NCBI RefSeq assembly: GCF_009811795.1
Contig: NZ_BLJE01000002.1
Coordinates: 744,001-808,000 of the forward strand
DNA length: 64,000 nt
Direction: 5' to 3'
From: Litoreibacter roseus
GTDB taxonomy: Bacteria; Pseudomonadota; Alphaproteobacteria; Rhodobacterales; Rhodobacteraceae
A program made the position numbers and the translations under genes. This document shows positions 45,376-53,972 of this stretch, in pieces; the stretch's first letter is position 1; every line of letters starts with the position of its first letter. The notes beneath the pieces were generated by a model, which worked only from the letters and a program-made list of their open reading frames with translations, was not told where the DNA came from and did not search any database.

Positions 45376-45380
45376 TATTT
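45376..45380. repeat. 5-bp target-site duplication, right copy
   Basis: TATTT directly after the terminal ACA; identical to 10998-11002. Confidence 0.9.
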
Positions 45381-45524
45381 AACGCGTTATTTCCGTCTCA
45401 CTATCTGGATGCTGTCGCATCTTAAGAGAGCCTCCCAAGCGGGATGTAAGAGATGCGCCGGCAGGATCAAACGCATTGAGCTGGCGAACCGATGTCCGGG
45501 CGCCAGCCCGTCGTGGACCTATCG

Positions 45525-47012
45525 CTAGTCCGGCACCCTGAGACGCATTCCGGTGACCAGAGCATTCGGATTGCTCATCTTGTCGCGGTTTGCGTTGAAG
45601 AGCTTTTGGTACTGCCGCCCGTCACCATAGATCAGCTTGGCCAGTGTGCCCAAGGTATCGCCAGGTTGGACGGTTACAAATCGCTGGCCACCAATTGTGA
45701 CGACCCGTGTTCCAGGTTCTGCCGGGACCGTTACCGTTATGGCGGAAGCGGTCGCTCCCGCATCTTTCGGCGCCATCACCAACAGGCCGGAGGATTCGGT
45801 CTGAACGGCTGGTGTTAGATCCAGGGAGCCCGTCGATTGCGCTGGCTCCGCCACAGCTTTACGCGGGGCCAGAGCCGTGCCGCCTTTCAGACTGGCTGCC
45901 GTGATTTGCAGATTTGAGGCCGGGAAGGACTGGACCTCGTAGTCAGGAAGCGCCGGCACGTCGGCGGTCAGTTCCGACCCGGACAGGCTTTCCAGAAATG
46001 CCACAAGGTCGTTTTTCTCATCCCGTGTCAAACCCAGTGGCTTGATCAACGGAGATTTCGTGCCGAACACATCCTGCGTCCCGCCGATATTGTAGAATTC
46101 GACGACCTCGTCGAGGGAGTAGAAAATGCCGTTATGCATGTAGGGCGCAGTATATTTGAGGTAGCGCAGGGGCGGGGTGCGGAACATCCCAAGATCGTCC
46201 GGATTCTGTGTCGCCAGATAGCGGCCCGGATCGCGATCCAGCGCCTCGTATACGGCTGGCTCCAACCCTTTGAGCCGCATCAGGTAGCGGAAGGTGACCT
46301 GCCGCAGCGGCTCTTCCGAGAGACCCACGTTCGGGGGAACACTTGTATTGTAGAACTTCTGGTCGCTGATCAGCGCACCATTGTGGCAGCTAGAGCAATT
46401 TGCCTTCCCATCGAACAACGCCATCCCCCGCAAGGCGGCGGCGGACATCGCATTTGACTGGCCGGACATATGCAGATCAAACGGGCTGTCATCCGAGATC
46501 AGGGATTGTTCGTAGGCGGCGATGGCATCCGCGATCTTGTCCTGACTGGGGGCCTCGCCCCAAATACTGCCGAACCGTTCCACATATTCCGGGATCTGGC
46601 GCAGACGTTCTTCGGCGAGGACCGTGTCTATGTTCGCGACGAACCCGGCGCCCATGGCGTCATGGACCTGATCTGACAAGGATGCCAGTCCGGAATCCCA
46701 ATGGAAACCTTCGGTCATAAAGCCCATGTTCACAACTGTTTGGGAGTTGCGCCAGTGCTTTGTTCCGGGATAGCCGCGTGCCAGTTCTGACCCGTCGCTC
46801 CACCCATAGTTAGGGTCATGGCAATCAGAGCAGGCCGTCGAGGCGTCACCGGACAACCGCGGATCAAAGAACAGCATATGGCCGAGTTCGACAACCGCCG
46901 GATCAGCCTGCTTGAGGCCTGCACTGTCCAAGGCCTGTAGCGGCTCGGCGGCGTGCGCGTGGGTGCCGATGGCCGTCAGGGCAAAGGCAATGGATAAGGT
47001 GCGGGTAGACAT
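45525..47012 (-). CDS. Di-haem cytochrome c peroxidase/MauG-like protein fused to LysM
   Basis: 495 residues: signal peptide with AHA-AEP cleavage near residue 21, two c-haem sites CSDCH and CSSCH, the MHNGIF region of the peroxidase family, then a Pro/Ala/Thr linker and a C-terminal LysM domain (TVQPGDTLGTLAKLIYGDGRQY... to the end) for peptidoglycan binding. It probably reduces peroxide or oxidises a protein partner in the periplasm while held on the cell wall. ATG 47012 is chosen for AAAGGAG upstream rather than 47036. Last gene of a three-gene operon. The fusion with LysM is uncommon. Confidence 0.86.
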   Translation of the reverse strand: MSTRTLSIAFALTAIGTHAHAAEPLQALDSAGLKQADPAVVELGHMLFFDPRLSGDASTACSDCHDPNYGWSDGSELARGYPGTKHWRNSQTVVNMGFMTEGFHWDSGLASLSDQVHDAMGAGFVANIDTVLAEERLRQIPEYVERFGSIWGEAPSQDKIADAIAAYEQSLISDDSPFDLHMSGQSNAMSAAALRGMALFDGKANCSSCHNGALISDQKFYNTSVPPNVGLSEEPLRQVTFRYLMRLKGLEPAVYEALDRDPGRYLATQNPDDLGMFRTPPLRYLKYTAPYMHNGIFYSLDEVVEFYNIGGTQDVFGTKSPLIKPLGLTRDEKNDLVAFLESLSGSELTADVPALPDYEVQSFPASNLQITAASLKGGTALAPRKAVAEPAQSTGSLDLTPAVQTESSGLLVMAPKDAGATASAITVTVPAEPGTRVVTIGGQRFVTVQPGDTLGTLAKLIYGDGRQYQKLFNANRDKMSNPNALVTGMRLRVPD

Positions 47013-47032
47013 CTGCAGAACTCCTTTACTGG

Positions 47033-47821
47033 TCATGACAACACGAGATTGAACCCGAGGTCGTCATTCGGGCCGATCGTTAAGGCACCCGTGCGCTCAC
47101 CAAGAACCGGGTGCCAGGCAACGACCTCGTAATTCCCCGGTGGAATGTCGTTGATCTCGAAACGACCTTCGACCGTCGTCACCGCGATGTAGGGGCTTGG
47201 CGATGTGTAGACCCAGGCCGCCATCCAGTTGTGTGCATTGCAGTCGATCGTGACGAGGTGCCCCCGGCGCAGACGCAGGGGAATGAAGTCGACCTGTCCC
47301 GCCTTGGGTTGCGAGAAATTGAACATCGCTCGGCGGATGCCGCTGTGCACCTCATATGCATGTATGTTGTGCAGGATTGGATCGAAATTGAAGATTTCAG
47401 CATCCGCAGTGTTCTTGCCGATCTGAACGAACGGCTGGAAGCTGCAATCAATCTGATAGATCTTCGTCGTATCGAAAACGGGCTGCCATGGCTTGCCGCG
47501 GGTGATCCCTCTGATCTGAACCACGGCATCGGCCAACCCGCCGTCTTCCGCCACCCTCAGGGGTTGAACGGACCGGACACCCTCACCGCAAATGGACGAG
47601 TCCTTCGTGACCCGCATTTCGATAGGTTCGACAGGGGGGCCGGAATACGCAAGCTTGCCGTGGAAGCGTCCCGCATTGGGAATTGCATCTACGGCCTCGT
47701 ATTTTAGCGCGTTCGCGCTGCCCAGGCCTTGCGCGTATGCCGTCCCGAATTGCGACTTTGCGGCTATACTTCCAAGACCTGCAGCGGCGCCCAGCATCAA
47801 AGAACGTCTGTTCAACAGCAT
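47033..47821 (-). CDS. Tat-exported cupredoxin-like protein
   Basis: 262 residues with a twin-arginine-type signal (NRRSLMLGAAAG), then a central ILHNIHAYEV and CNAHNWMAAWV, the His and Cys/His positions of a plastocyanin-like copper site, and a C-terminal beta domain like carboxypeptidase regulatory folds (FEINDIPPGNYEVVAWH). It may carry electrons between the flanking cytochrome and peroxidase. Spacing of 6 bp from the cytochrome gene. Confidence 0.78.
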   Translation of the reverse strand: MLLNRRSLMLGAAAGLGSIAAKSQFGTAYAQGLGSANALKYEAVDAIPNAGRFHGKLAYSGPPVEPIEMRVTKDSSICGEGVRSVQPLRVAEDGGLADAVVQIRGITRGKPWQPVFDTTKIYQIDCSFQPFVQIGKNTADAEIFNFDPILHNIHAYEVHSGIRRAMFNFSQPKAGQVDFIPLRLRRGHLVTIDCNAHNWMAAWVYTSPSPYIAVTTVEGRFEINDIPPGNYEVVAWHPVLGERTGALTIGPNDDLGFNLVLS

Positions 47822-47827
47822 CAGTTC

Positions 47828-48562
47828 TTACTCCTCGTTACTCAACTTGATTACGTATTCTGTGACGGCCCAGATATCTGCGGCCGATGTGTTGCGACCG
47901 AACGCGGGCATGGGTGTGCCGCTCATCCCGGTGTAAATCCTCATCCAGATGTTTTCCGGATCAGCGCCCCCCTTGAAGTGACCTGTTCGAAAGTTCGCAG
48001 GCTTGATCGGCAGCCCGTCATCATCAAGCAGGCCAACCGCAAGATCACCTTGACCGTTTCCGTCATAGCCATGGCATCCGGCACAACTCAGCTCGCGGTA
48101 GAGTTCTTGTGCATGGTCCATGTCCACATTCACGGGGCGAGGGGGTGGGGCAACTGCTACCCCGAATTGGTCAATGCCCGACACGTAGCGCACGACCTCG
48201 ACCAGCGCCAAAAGCTCACGTTCGTTCAGGAAGTCAAAGGACGGCATCGACGAACCATATGATCCGCTGACACCGCGGTTGAGTGTGTCCAGAAGATCGC
48301 TCTGGGTCGGGAACTCGCCAACCCCCGTTGATCGAAACTTGAAACTGCTCTTGGTGAGATCCCTTGGCCGGGGGGAAAATCCCGTGGCCAAGGGCCCTTT
48401 TCCGTCACCCTCTATCCCGTGACAGACCGAACAATGCTCTAGGTAAAGCGCTGTACCTTCCGTGAACAAGCTCGGGTCAACTGTGACCTGCTGCGCAAGA
48501 ACCGAGTGGCTGGTTGCAAGCACAAACCCAATAAGGAGGGCGGACTTTTTAAAGATACACAT
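47828..48562 (-). CDS. Di-haem c-type cytochrome
   Basis: 244 residues: signal peptide (LLIGFVLATSHSVLA-Q), then two cytochrome c domains with CSVCH (about 42) and CAGCH (about 155), and Met ligands such as GSSMPSF and TPMPAFG. A periplasmic electron carrier, first gene of the operon with the cupredoxin and the MauG-like enzyme. Confidence 0.88.
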   Translation of the reverse strand: MCIFKKSALLIGFVLATSHSVLAQQVTVDPSLFTEGTALYLEHCSVCHGIEGDGKGPLATGFSPRPRDLTKSSFKFRSTGVGEFPTQSDLLDTLNRGVSGSYGSSMPSFDFLNERELLALVEVVRYVSGIDQFGVAVAPPPRPVNVDMDHAQELYRELSCAGCHGYDGNGQGDLAVGLLDDDGLPIKPANFRTGHFKGGADPENIWMRIYTGMSGTPMPAFGRNTSAADIWAVTEYVIKLSNEE

Positions 48563-48625
48563 GTTACAGATCCAGTTGACTGTATCTTGTGTCGCAACAA
48601 TTTAGGGCTTTTTATGGGCGCTTGT

Positions 48626-48651
48626 TTGATTAATGACTATTTTTTAATCAA
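48626..48651. promoter_or_regulatory. Palindrome upstream of the cytochrome operon
   Basis: TTGATTAA-N10-TTAATCAA, perfect arms, 64 bp before the cytochrome ATG. The 10-bp centre is too long for an FNR box. The target regulator is unknown. Confidence 0.5.
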
Positions 48652-48775
48652 TAAATAAACAATGACTCTTGCATATTTTGCAACATTCAGCCCGTGGAGT
48701 TCTTGCGGTTTTTTTTGGTTAACCACCTAATATCGCGGAGAAAGCGGCGTTTTCGCGCTGCTTAGGTCCCAACGG

Positions 48776-49111
48776 TCACTGCTTTGGGCAGAACACTTCA
48801 ATGCCTTCATTGTGACTCGCAAAAACTCATCCGCTGTTCACGCCAAGATAGATGCCAGCGAGATCGCAATCATCGCTTGCCATGGCTTGGCGCGCACCAT
48901 GAAGTGGCAGCCCGTTCCGCAAGACATCCTAGGTCTCACCATTGTCCCCGGCCCACATGACGCCGGTTTCCGGATCGCCGACCATGTGACTGATCGGCCA
49001 ACCGTCACAGAAAGGCCCGTCGATTGACCTGTGCCTGTTGTCTTTGTCCGGACGAAGAAGAAACGCGCCTTTTGTCTTACATACGAGGATCGTCAGGTCC
49101 GGTTCTGGCAT
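48776..49111 (-). pseudogene. Decayed sialidase/BNR-repeat type gene
   Basis: One minus-strand frame gives an N-terminal piece (LLRPDKDN, GPFCDGWPI, GDPETGVMWAG), an in-frame TAG at 48929, then a C-terminal piece (LRNGLPLHGARQAMA, DLAGIYLGVNSG), another stop (TGA where Ser is expected) and VFASHNEG. These two pieces are the two ends of proteins of the exo-alpha-sialidase/WD40-like type, with most of the middle deleted. It follows DUF1428 in the same direction. Confidence 0.7.
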
Positions 49112-49145
49112 GGCTTCGTTCCGTAGTTTTGGACCGCTGGCAGCA

Positions 49146-49499
49146 CTACGCCTCGACCACCTGCTGAAAGCTGGCGAAAATCATTCGTTTGCCATCGAAG
49201 GGCATGGGGTTGTCTTCAGTTGCTTGCTGCATCGCCGTCATGACGTTCGACATGTTCGCGTCATGGGTTTCCTTGTCTGGCCAGATCACGTGGGAATAGG
49301 CAACCGTCTCATCTGCTCCGCATTTGACTGCCATCGGAAAGGACGTTGTCTCCCCCTCAGGAACATCGTCGCCCCAAGCGTCGATGGCCGCCAGAGCGCC
49401 GTGTTTGGTAAAGAGAGGCGTCAGTTCCTTTGAATGCGCGATAAACTCGTCCTTCTTCGCTGTAGGTACGGCGTAAATGGCGACGGTGATATAAGACAT
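49146..49499 (-). CDS. DUF1428 family protein
   Basis: 117 residues: MSYITVAIYAVPTAKKDEF at the start, WGDDVPEG, VIWPDKETHD and MPFDGKRMIFASFQ, all typical of DUF1428, a dimeric alpha/beta barrel (YbaA-like) of unknown function. ATG 49499 has GGGACATC upstream. Divergent from the marR gene, which probably controls it. Confidence 0.9.
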   Translation of the reverse strand: MSYITVAIYAVPTAKKDEFIAHSKELTPLFTKHGALAAIDAWGDDVPEGETTSFPMAVKCGADETVAYSHVIWPDKETHDANMSNVMTAMQQATEDNPMPFDGKRMIFASFQQVVEA

Positions 49500-49701
49500 G
49501 GTGATGTCCCTTGTTTTAAGCGCCTGCAAATCCTTCGGCTGAAACGACACTGCCGATTTTGTTTATTTGAAACACGACTTGTCCCATCTTCTGGGTGTCG
49601 CTTGCCAAAATGGGCATCCGACGCGCCAAACAGGTTGATGCCGATGTCCATACAATCCCGCACGAGAGGAATCGTTTTCGTCTTGTATTTAAATTGACAA
49701 A

Positions 49702-49719
49702 TACGTTGATGTCAACGTA
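49702..49719. promoter_or_regulatory. MarR operator
   Basis: TACGTTGA-TG-TCAACGTA, a perfect 18-bp palindrome just before marR, downstream of TTGACA (49694-49699) so that binding covers the promoter spacer. The ATG is only 10 bp after the palindrome, so the leader is very short. Confidence 0.75.
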
Positions 49720-49729
49720 ATGAGCTTTG

Positions 49730-50179
49730 ATGAGATCCGACTTGCCGCTTACAGTGACGCATGAAGTACGAGACAGGTGTCTTTGTCTGCACCTGCAACG
49801 TGCCGCCCGCGCCATTGGCCGGCGCTTTGACGAGGCCCTGCGCCCGGTTGGTCTGACCCACGGGCAATATTCACTTTTAGTGTCCTTAAACCGGCCGGAA
49901 CCGCCCCGGGTGGGGGAACTGGCTCATTTTCTGGCGATGGATCGCACGACAATGACAGCAAACCTAAAGCCCCTAGAGCGGCGCGGATTGCTGGCGATGA
50001 AACCGGACCATGAGGACAGACGAAGCCGACGCATTGCATTGACCGACGCGGGTCGGGACCTGCTTGTCTTGGCGGTGCCGATTTGGCGAAAGACCCATGA
50101 CGATGTCGACAAGGTCCTTGGACGTGACGACAATACGTTATTGAAAGCGGATCTGATGGCGCTGTCTTTTGGCACTTGA
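49730..50179 (+). CDS. MarR-family transcriptional regulator
   Basis: 149 residues with a winged helix: PRVGELAHFLAMDRTTMTANLKPLERRGL and wing PDHEDRRSRRIALT. It most likely represses itself and the divergent DUF1428 gene by way of the adjacent palindrome. The ATG 49730 is used; a TTG three bases before it is also in frame. Confidence 0.9.
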   Translation: MRSDLPLTVTHEVRDRCLCLHLQRAARAIGRRFDEALRPVGLTHGQYSLLVSLNRPEPPRVGELAHFLAMDRTTMTANLKPLERRGLLAMKPDHEDRRSRRIALTDAGRDLLVLAVPIWRKTHDDVDKVLGRDDNTLLKADLMALSFGT

Positions 50180-50498
50180 TCGGGCGCATCGAGATGAAGT
50201 CGCCGGTCTCCAAGGTCTTCGCCTTGAAAGACAGAAACGCGTCACCGATGAAAAGGACTACACCGGTAAGATCGTTCTTCAAGTGCGGTGAATGATCTTC
50301 AGCACGTCGGGCGTCCCACCGCGCCCGGCAGCCAAGCAGGTCGATAACAAACGGCGCTTTGCGCATAATTCGGGCTGAGTTTTTCGCGCTACGCCCTACC
50401 TTCAAGACCAGTTGCACACGCTGATGAGGTTGGACGATGAAAGACCGGGACCGTATTTCCGAAGCTGGCGATCCGCGTCCAAGGCGGACGCATCGGTC
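50180..50498. other. 319-bp spacer, no supported gene
   Basis: No hairpin or RNA gene is clear. On the minus strand a stretch encodes VVLFIGDAFLSFKAKTLE, which reads protein-like but lacks a start, stop context or recognised family; it may be a relic. Confidence 0.35.
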
Positions 50499-51113
50499 AT
50501 GAACCTGTTCGAGACCGCGGATCAGGTGCCGGACAACCTTCTGCCGCAAGATGGGACGGTGCATTATTACGGTCCGATGATGGATCTCGCGACAGCGGAT
50601 CGGTACTTTGATCTGCTGTTGCAGAGCATTGACTGGCAGAACGACGAGGCGATGATTTTCGGCAAGAAAATCGTCACCAAGAGAAAGGTCGCCTGGTATG
50701 CCGACAAGCCGTTTTCCTACACCTATTCCAAGCTGACCAAGACAGCTCATCTCTGGACACCGGATCTTTTGAAACTGAAGTCGCTGGTCGAGAACCACTG
50801 CGGCGAGCGGTTCAACTCATGTCTTCTCAACCTTTATCACGACGGCAGCGAGGGGATGGCTTGGCATAGCGATGGGGAAAGGGATCTGAAGCGCAACGGT
50901 GCGATTGGCTCGTTGAGCCTAGGCGCCGCGCGCAAATTTGCGTTCAAGCACAAGCGCACCGGGCAGACAGTTTCCCGGACACTTGAACACGGCGCGCTTC
51001 TCGTGATGAAGGACGAAACGCAATCCCACTGGCTGCACCGTCTGCCGCCCACAAAGCGCGTGCACGACGCCCGGATCAATCTGACATTCCGGACGATTGA
51101 CGAAAGAACCTGA
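50499..51113 (+). CDS. alkB: Alpha-ketoglutarate-dependent dioxygenase AlkB
   Basis: 204 residues. Seen: the iron ligands HSD in AWHSDGE and the distal His and Arg in HWLHRLP...RINLTFR, and NLYHDGSEG. It removes methyl lesions from DNA bases (1-meA, 3-meC) using iron and 2-oxoglutarate. ATG 50499 gives the usual N-terminus (MNLFETADQV). Confidence 0.93.
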   Translation: MNLFETADQVPDNLLPQDGTVHYYGPMMDLATADRYFDLLLQSIDWQNDEAMIFGKKIVTKRKVAWYADKPFSYTYSKLTKTAHLWTPDLLKLKSLVENHCGERFNSCLLNLYHDGSEGMAWHSDGERDLKRNGAIGSLSLGAARKFAFKHKRTGQTVSRTLEHGALLVMKDETQSHWLHRLPPTKRVHDARINLTFRTIDERT

Positions 51114-51190
51114 CAGCGTTCTCTTTGGGGATCGTGCTCCTACAGCGCAATGCGCGAAGTTTTGCACTGGGCGTTCCTGTGTTTCTAAAG

Positions 51191-51427
51191 TCAACCTTTC
51201 CGGGTCGAGAGGCCGAGCATGTAATACATGCCGCAACGGCTCAGCGCGCCGGTCATCAGCCATGCCAAACCAAAGACAATCAGCGCTGCGACCAGCCATC
51301 CGGGCATCGCGACCGGGCCTGCGAGGGCAAAGAAGACCAGCGCGAGGCCGGACAGTATCCGAAAGATGCGGTCATAGGGGCCGACATTCGGATCAAAGCT
51401 GTAGGTGAAAAGACGGGAAATCTGCAT
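51191..51427 (-). CDS. DUF2892 membrane protein
   Basis: 78 residues with two hydrophobic helices (RILSGLALVFFALAG and LVAALIVFGLAWLMTGA) and the GxCxxY-like end SRCGMYYMLG. Members accompany rhodanese or thiol-peroxidase genes; here it follows an AhpD-like gene by 56 bp in the same direction. Confidence 0.88.
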   Translation of the reverse strand: MQISRLFTYSFDPNVGPYDRIFRILSGLALVFFALAGPVAMPGWLVAALIVFGLAWLMTGALSRCGMYYMLGLSTRKG

Positions 51428-51483
51428 TTGAAGATGCTCCTTTTTAAAAGGGGGGGGCTGGGACCCGTCCCAGCCCGCTGGGG

Positions 51484-52110
51484 TTATTCCGCCGTAACGG
51501 ATTTTGGACGCGCGACCCGCTCTTCCCGGTAGGGCAGATCTGCTGTCAGCGGCGCGAAAGCCTCGTCAACGGGCGTCAGCGCGATCTGGTTTGCATAGTT
51601 CGACATCACCTTGGCGGCGACGCAGGCCACGACATCCAAAGCTGCCTGACGCGAGAACCCGGCGTCGATGAAGCTTTGCAACTGACTGGACGCCATCCGA
51701 CCCTGATTGCGCAGAACCAACAGGGTGAAGTCGCGCAGCGCGTCCATCTTGGCGTCTTCGAAGGGCTTGTCGTGCCGCACCGCATTCAGTTGCTCGTCGG
51801 TGTTGCCGAAGACGTCCATCTTCCCGAAAGCGGTGTGACCGGCCACGCAGTATTGGCATGCATTCGCATGGGCCACGCTGGTCTGGACGACATTGATCTC
51901 CTGCGACGTCAACGCAGCATTGCTCAGCAGATTGTTCTGGGTCTGCCAGTAAGAGGTCAGCAATGCGGGGCTCTCCGCCAGAATACCGGCGAGGTTGGGG
52001 ACCATTCCGAAGGTCTCGGCGTACCAGATCATGGGTGTTTTCGATGCCTCGGGCGCGGTCTCGGCCGTGTGGATCGGAAAATTGCGTTCGGTGTATGTCG
52101 GGGTGGTCAT
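51484..52110 (-). CDS. Carboxymuconolactone decarboxylase/AhpD-like protein
   Basis: 208 residues with the CxxC-x3-H motif in ACQYCVAGHTAFG, which in AhpD gives alkylhydroperoxidase activity. ATG 52110 is supported by GGAGTG upstream. It is divergent from the LysR gene, which probably regulates it. Confidence 0.9.
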   Translation of the reverse strand: MTTPTYTERNFPIHTAETAPEASKTPMIWYAETFGMVPNLAGILAESPALLTSYWQTQNNLLSNAALTSQEINVVQTSVAHANACQYCVAGHTAFGKMDVFGNTDEQLNAVRHDKPFEDAKMDALRDFTLLVLRNQGRMASSQLQSFIDAGFSRQAALDVVACVAAKVMSNYANQIALTPVDEAFAPLTADLPYREERVARPKSVTAE

Positions 52111-52217
52111 CAGACACTCCTGATTTGGGTTGCAAGTCGACGTTAGGTTGCGCGAAAATAAACCAAAATATGCAATTTTGCGGGTGGCGTGGCTCACAAA
52201 TGCACCAGGAGGATGCG

Positions 52218-53111
52218 ATGCAGAACGATTGGAACGACCTTCAGATCTTTCTGGCGCTGGAACGGGCTGGCACCGCACGCGCCGCGGGCGAGCGTCTGAA
52301 GGTCAGCCACTCAACCGTGTCCCGCAGGCTGACAGCAATGGAAGAGCGCTTTGGAACCAAGCTGTTTGACCGGACGCCGGACGGGTTCATTCCCAATGCC
52401 TCGGGCGCCCGGATCCTGGCGCGGGCTCAACAGATTGAAGCTGAAATGATGGAGCTTGAGCGCTTCGTCGTCGGCAATGACATCCGGCTTCAGGGCGATA
52501 TCCGGCTGACCGCCCCGCCGCCAGTAACGGAATATCTCTTGCTGCCGATGCTTGAGCAGTTCCGGGACAAGTATCCGCTGATCACGATCGAACTGCATTC
52601 GACCTTCGGGCAGGCAGATCTGTCCCGCCGCGACGCGGATCTCGCCATTCGCTTTTCCGAAAAACCCGACGATCATCTTGTGGGCCGACGCCTGCCTGAG
52701 TTCCGGGAGACGGTCTACGCCTCACCGGATTACATCGCCGCCCATTGGGATGGCGAGACCCCGATAGATCCCGCATGGATCGGCTGGCACGAAGACGGTC
52801 CGCTGTCCCTCAGGGCGCGCACGGCAAACTTCCCGGAGGCACCGACGGACTGGCGCATGCCGGATCTGAACCTGCATGCTCGGGCTGCGGTGGCGGGGTT
52901 CGGAATGGCCTCGCTTCCCTGCATGATGGGTGATGTGATGGACGGCATCATCCGCGTACCGGGTGCGACTTCGACCAACTCGTACCCCGGATGGCTTCTG
53001 ACCCACCCCGATCTGCGCCGGATGGAGCGCGTGCGCGTGTTCGCCAAATTCCTCGCCGAACAGATCGTTGCCCGCTCGGATTTCATTGGCGGATCAGCGG
53101 GTGCAGGCTAA
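52218..53111 (+). CDS. LysR-family transcriptional regulator
   Basis: 297 residues: N-terminal helix-turn-helix (GTARAAGERLKVSHSTVSRRLTAME) and a periplasmic-binding-fold ligand domain. ATG 52218 is decided by AGGAGG five bases upstream. It is divergent from the AhpD-like gene. Confidence 0.92.
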   Translation: MQNDWNDLQIFLALERAGTARAAGERLKVSHSTVSRRLTAMEERFGTKLFDRTPDGFIPNASGARILARAQQIEAEMMELERFVVGNDIRLQGDIRLTAPPPVTEYLLLPMLEQFRDKYPLITIELHSTFGQADLSRRDADLAIRFSEKPDDHLVGRRLPEFRETVYASPDYIAAHWDGETPIDPAWIGWHEDGPLSLRARTANFPEAPTDWRMPDLNLHARAAVAGFGMASLPCMMGDVMDGIIRVPGATSTNSYPGWLLTHPDLRRMERVRVFAKFLAEQIVARSDFIGGSAGAG

Positions 53112-53345
53112 GGCCAGAGCCGCGGCATATGGCACTGACCGTGGAAGATGTCGCAAATCTTGGCGCGATGGGGTTCCGTAGCGTCGCCAACGCGCCCCAG
53201 CCCTCGGACCATCCCGTCCGACGCCGAGGCCGACCTACACCTGACCCGAAGCTTTATTCTTCTGGCCTGACATACCCTTTGGGTGCGAAGCCTGCGCCGC
53301 GGCCGACTGTCCGATGCCCGCCTGAAAAACAACGCTGAATAAGGC
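53112..53345. other. Spacer between lysR and the rpmC promoter
   Basis: No recognised gene. On the minus strand GAGFAPKGYVRPEE and a stop can be read, like a lost C-terminus, but no start or family supports it. rplP, expected upstream of rpmC in the ancestral order, is absent. Confidence 0.4.
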
Positions 53346-53374
53346 TTGCGTTGAAAAGGCGGCGCCTCTATACG
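53346..53374 (+). promoter_or_regulatory. Promoter of the rpmC ribosomal operon
   Basis: TTGCGT (53346-53351) and TATACG (53369-53374) with 17 bp between. The same pair recurs before rplO. It explains how the spc genes are transcribed without the S10 operon upstream. Confidence 0.75.
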
Positions 53375-53463
53375 GCAGCTTCACTCACGTACTCCACTGG
53401 AATCAGGGTGACCCGCTGCCATCTGGCACAGGGGCCCTCTGGTGATGTTGAAAGGAAATGGCG

Positions 53464-53670
53464 ATGAACGCCCAAGAGCTTCGCGATAAGACCGCGGACC
53501 AGTTGAATGAAGAGCTGGCAAGCCTGAAGAAAGAAGCGTTTAACCTGCGCTTCCAACAGGCGACGGGTCAACTTGAAAACACGGCACGCATGCGCTCGGT
53601 CCGCCGGGACGCAGCCCGTGTCAAAACCATTCTGAACGAAAAGGCGAAAGCCGCCGCGGGGGACAACTGA
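53464..53670 (+). CDS. rpmC: 50S ribosomal protein L29
   Basis: 68 residues starting [13 protein letters not shown], with [20 protein letters not shown], the L29 core. It sits at the peptide-tunnel exit of the large subunit. ATG 53464 with AGGAAA six bases upstream is preferred over 53458. Confidence 0.96.
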   Translation: MNAQELRDKTADQLNEELASLKKEAFNLRFQQATGQLENTARMRSVRRDAARVKTILNEKAKAAAGDN

Positions 53671-53671
53671 T

Positions 53672-53902
53672 ATGCCCAAACGTATCCTTCAAGGTGTTGT
53701 CACCAGCAACCAGAACGCCCAGACCGTTACCGTTTCGGTCGAGCGTCGCTTCAAGCACCCGCTGCTTCAGAAGACCGTCCGGAAGTCCAAGAAATATCGG
53801 GCTCACGACGAGACCAACCAATTCAACGTCGGTGACAAAGTCCGCATTCAGGAATGTGCGCCGAAGTCGAAGACCAAACGCTGGGAGGTGATCGCCAGCT
53901 AG
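53672..53902 (+). CDS. rpsQ: 30S ribosomal protein S17
   Basis: 76 residues, PKRILQGVV start and [15 protein letters not shown]-fold pattern; primary 16S rRNA-binding protein. One base after the rpmC stop. Confidence 0.97.
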   Translation: MPKRILQGVVTSNQNAQTVTVSVERRFKHPLLQKTVRKSKKYRAHDETNQFNVGDKVRIQECAPKSKTKRWEVIAS

Positions 53903-53972
53903 GCGCTCACACCCGGTTTTATCGAAACCCTGGGGCTGGCCAAGCTGGTCCCCAAAGGTCGGGAGAAACCAA

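Noticed and set aside
10916-45380. Integrase-type genomic island at tRNA-Gln
   Set aside because: No integrase gene and no repeat of the tRNA 3' end at the right border; the borders are Tn7-type tips with a 5-bp duplication.
48626-48651. FNR/Anr box before the cytochrome operon
   Set aside because: FNR sites have a 4-bp centre (TTGAT-N4-ATCAA); this palindrome has 10 bp.
49749-50798. Long minus-strand frame opposite marR and alkB
   Set aside because: Most of it is antisense to two confident genes; only the part in the spacer (about 50185-50390) reads protein-like and cannot be supported as a gene.
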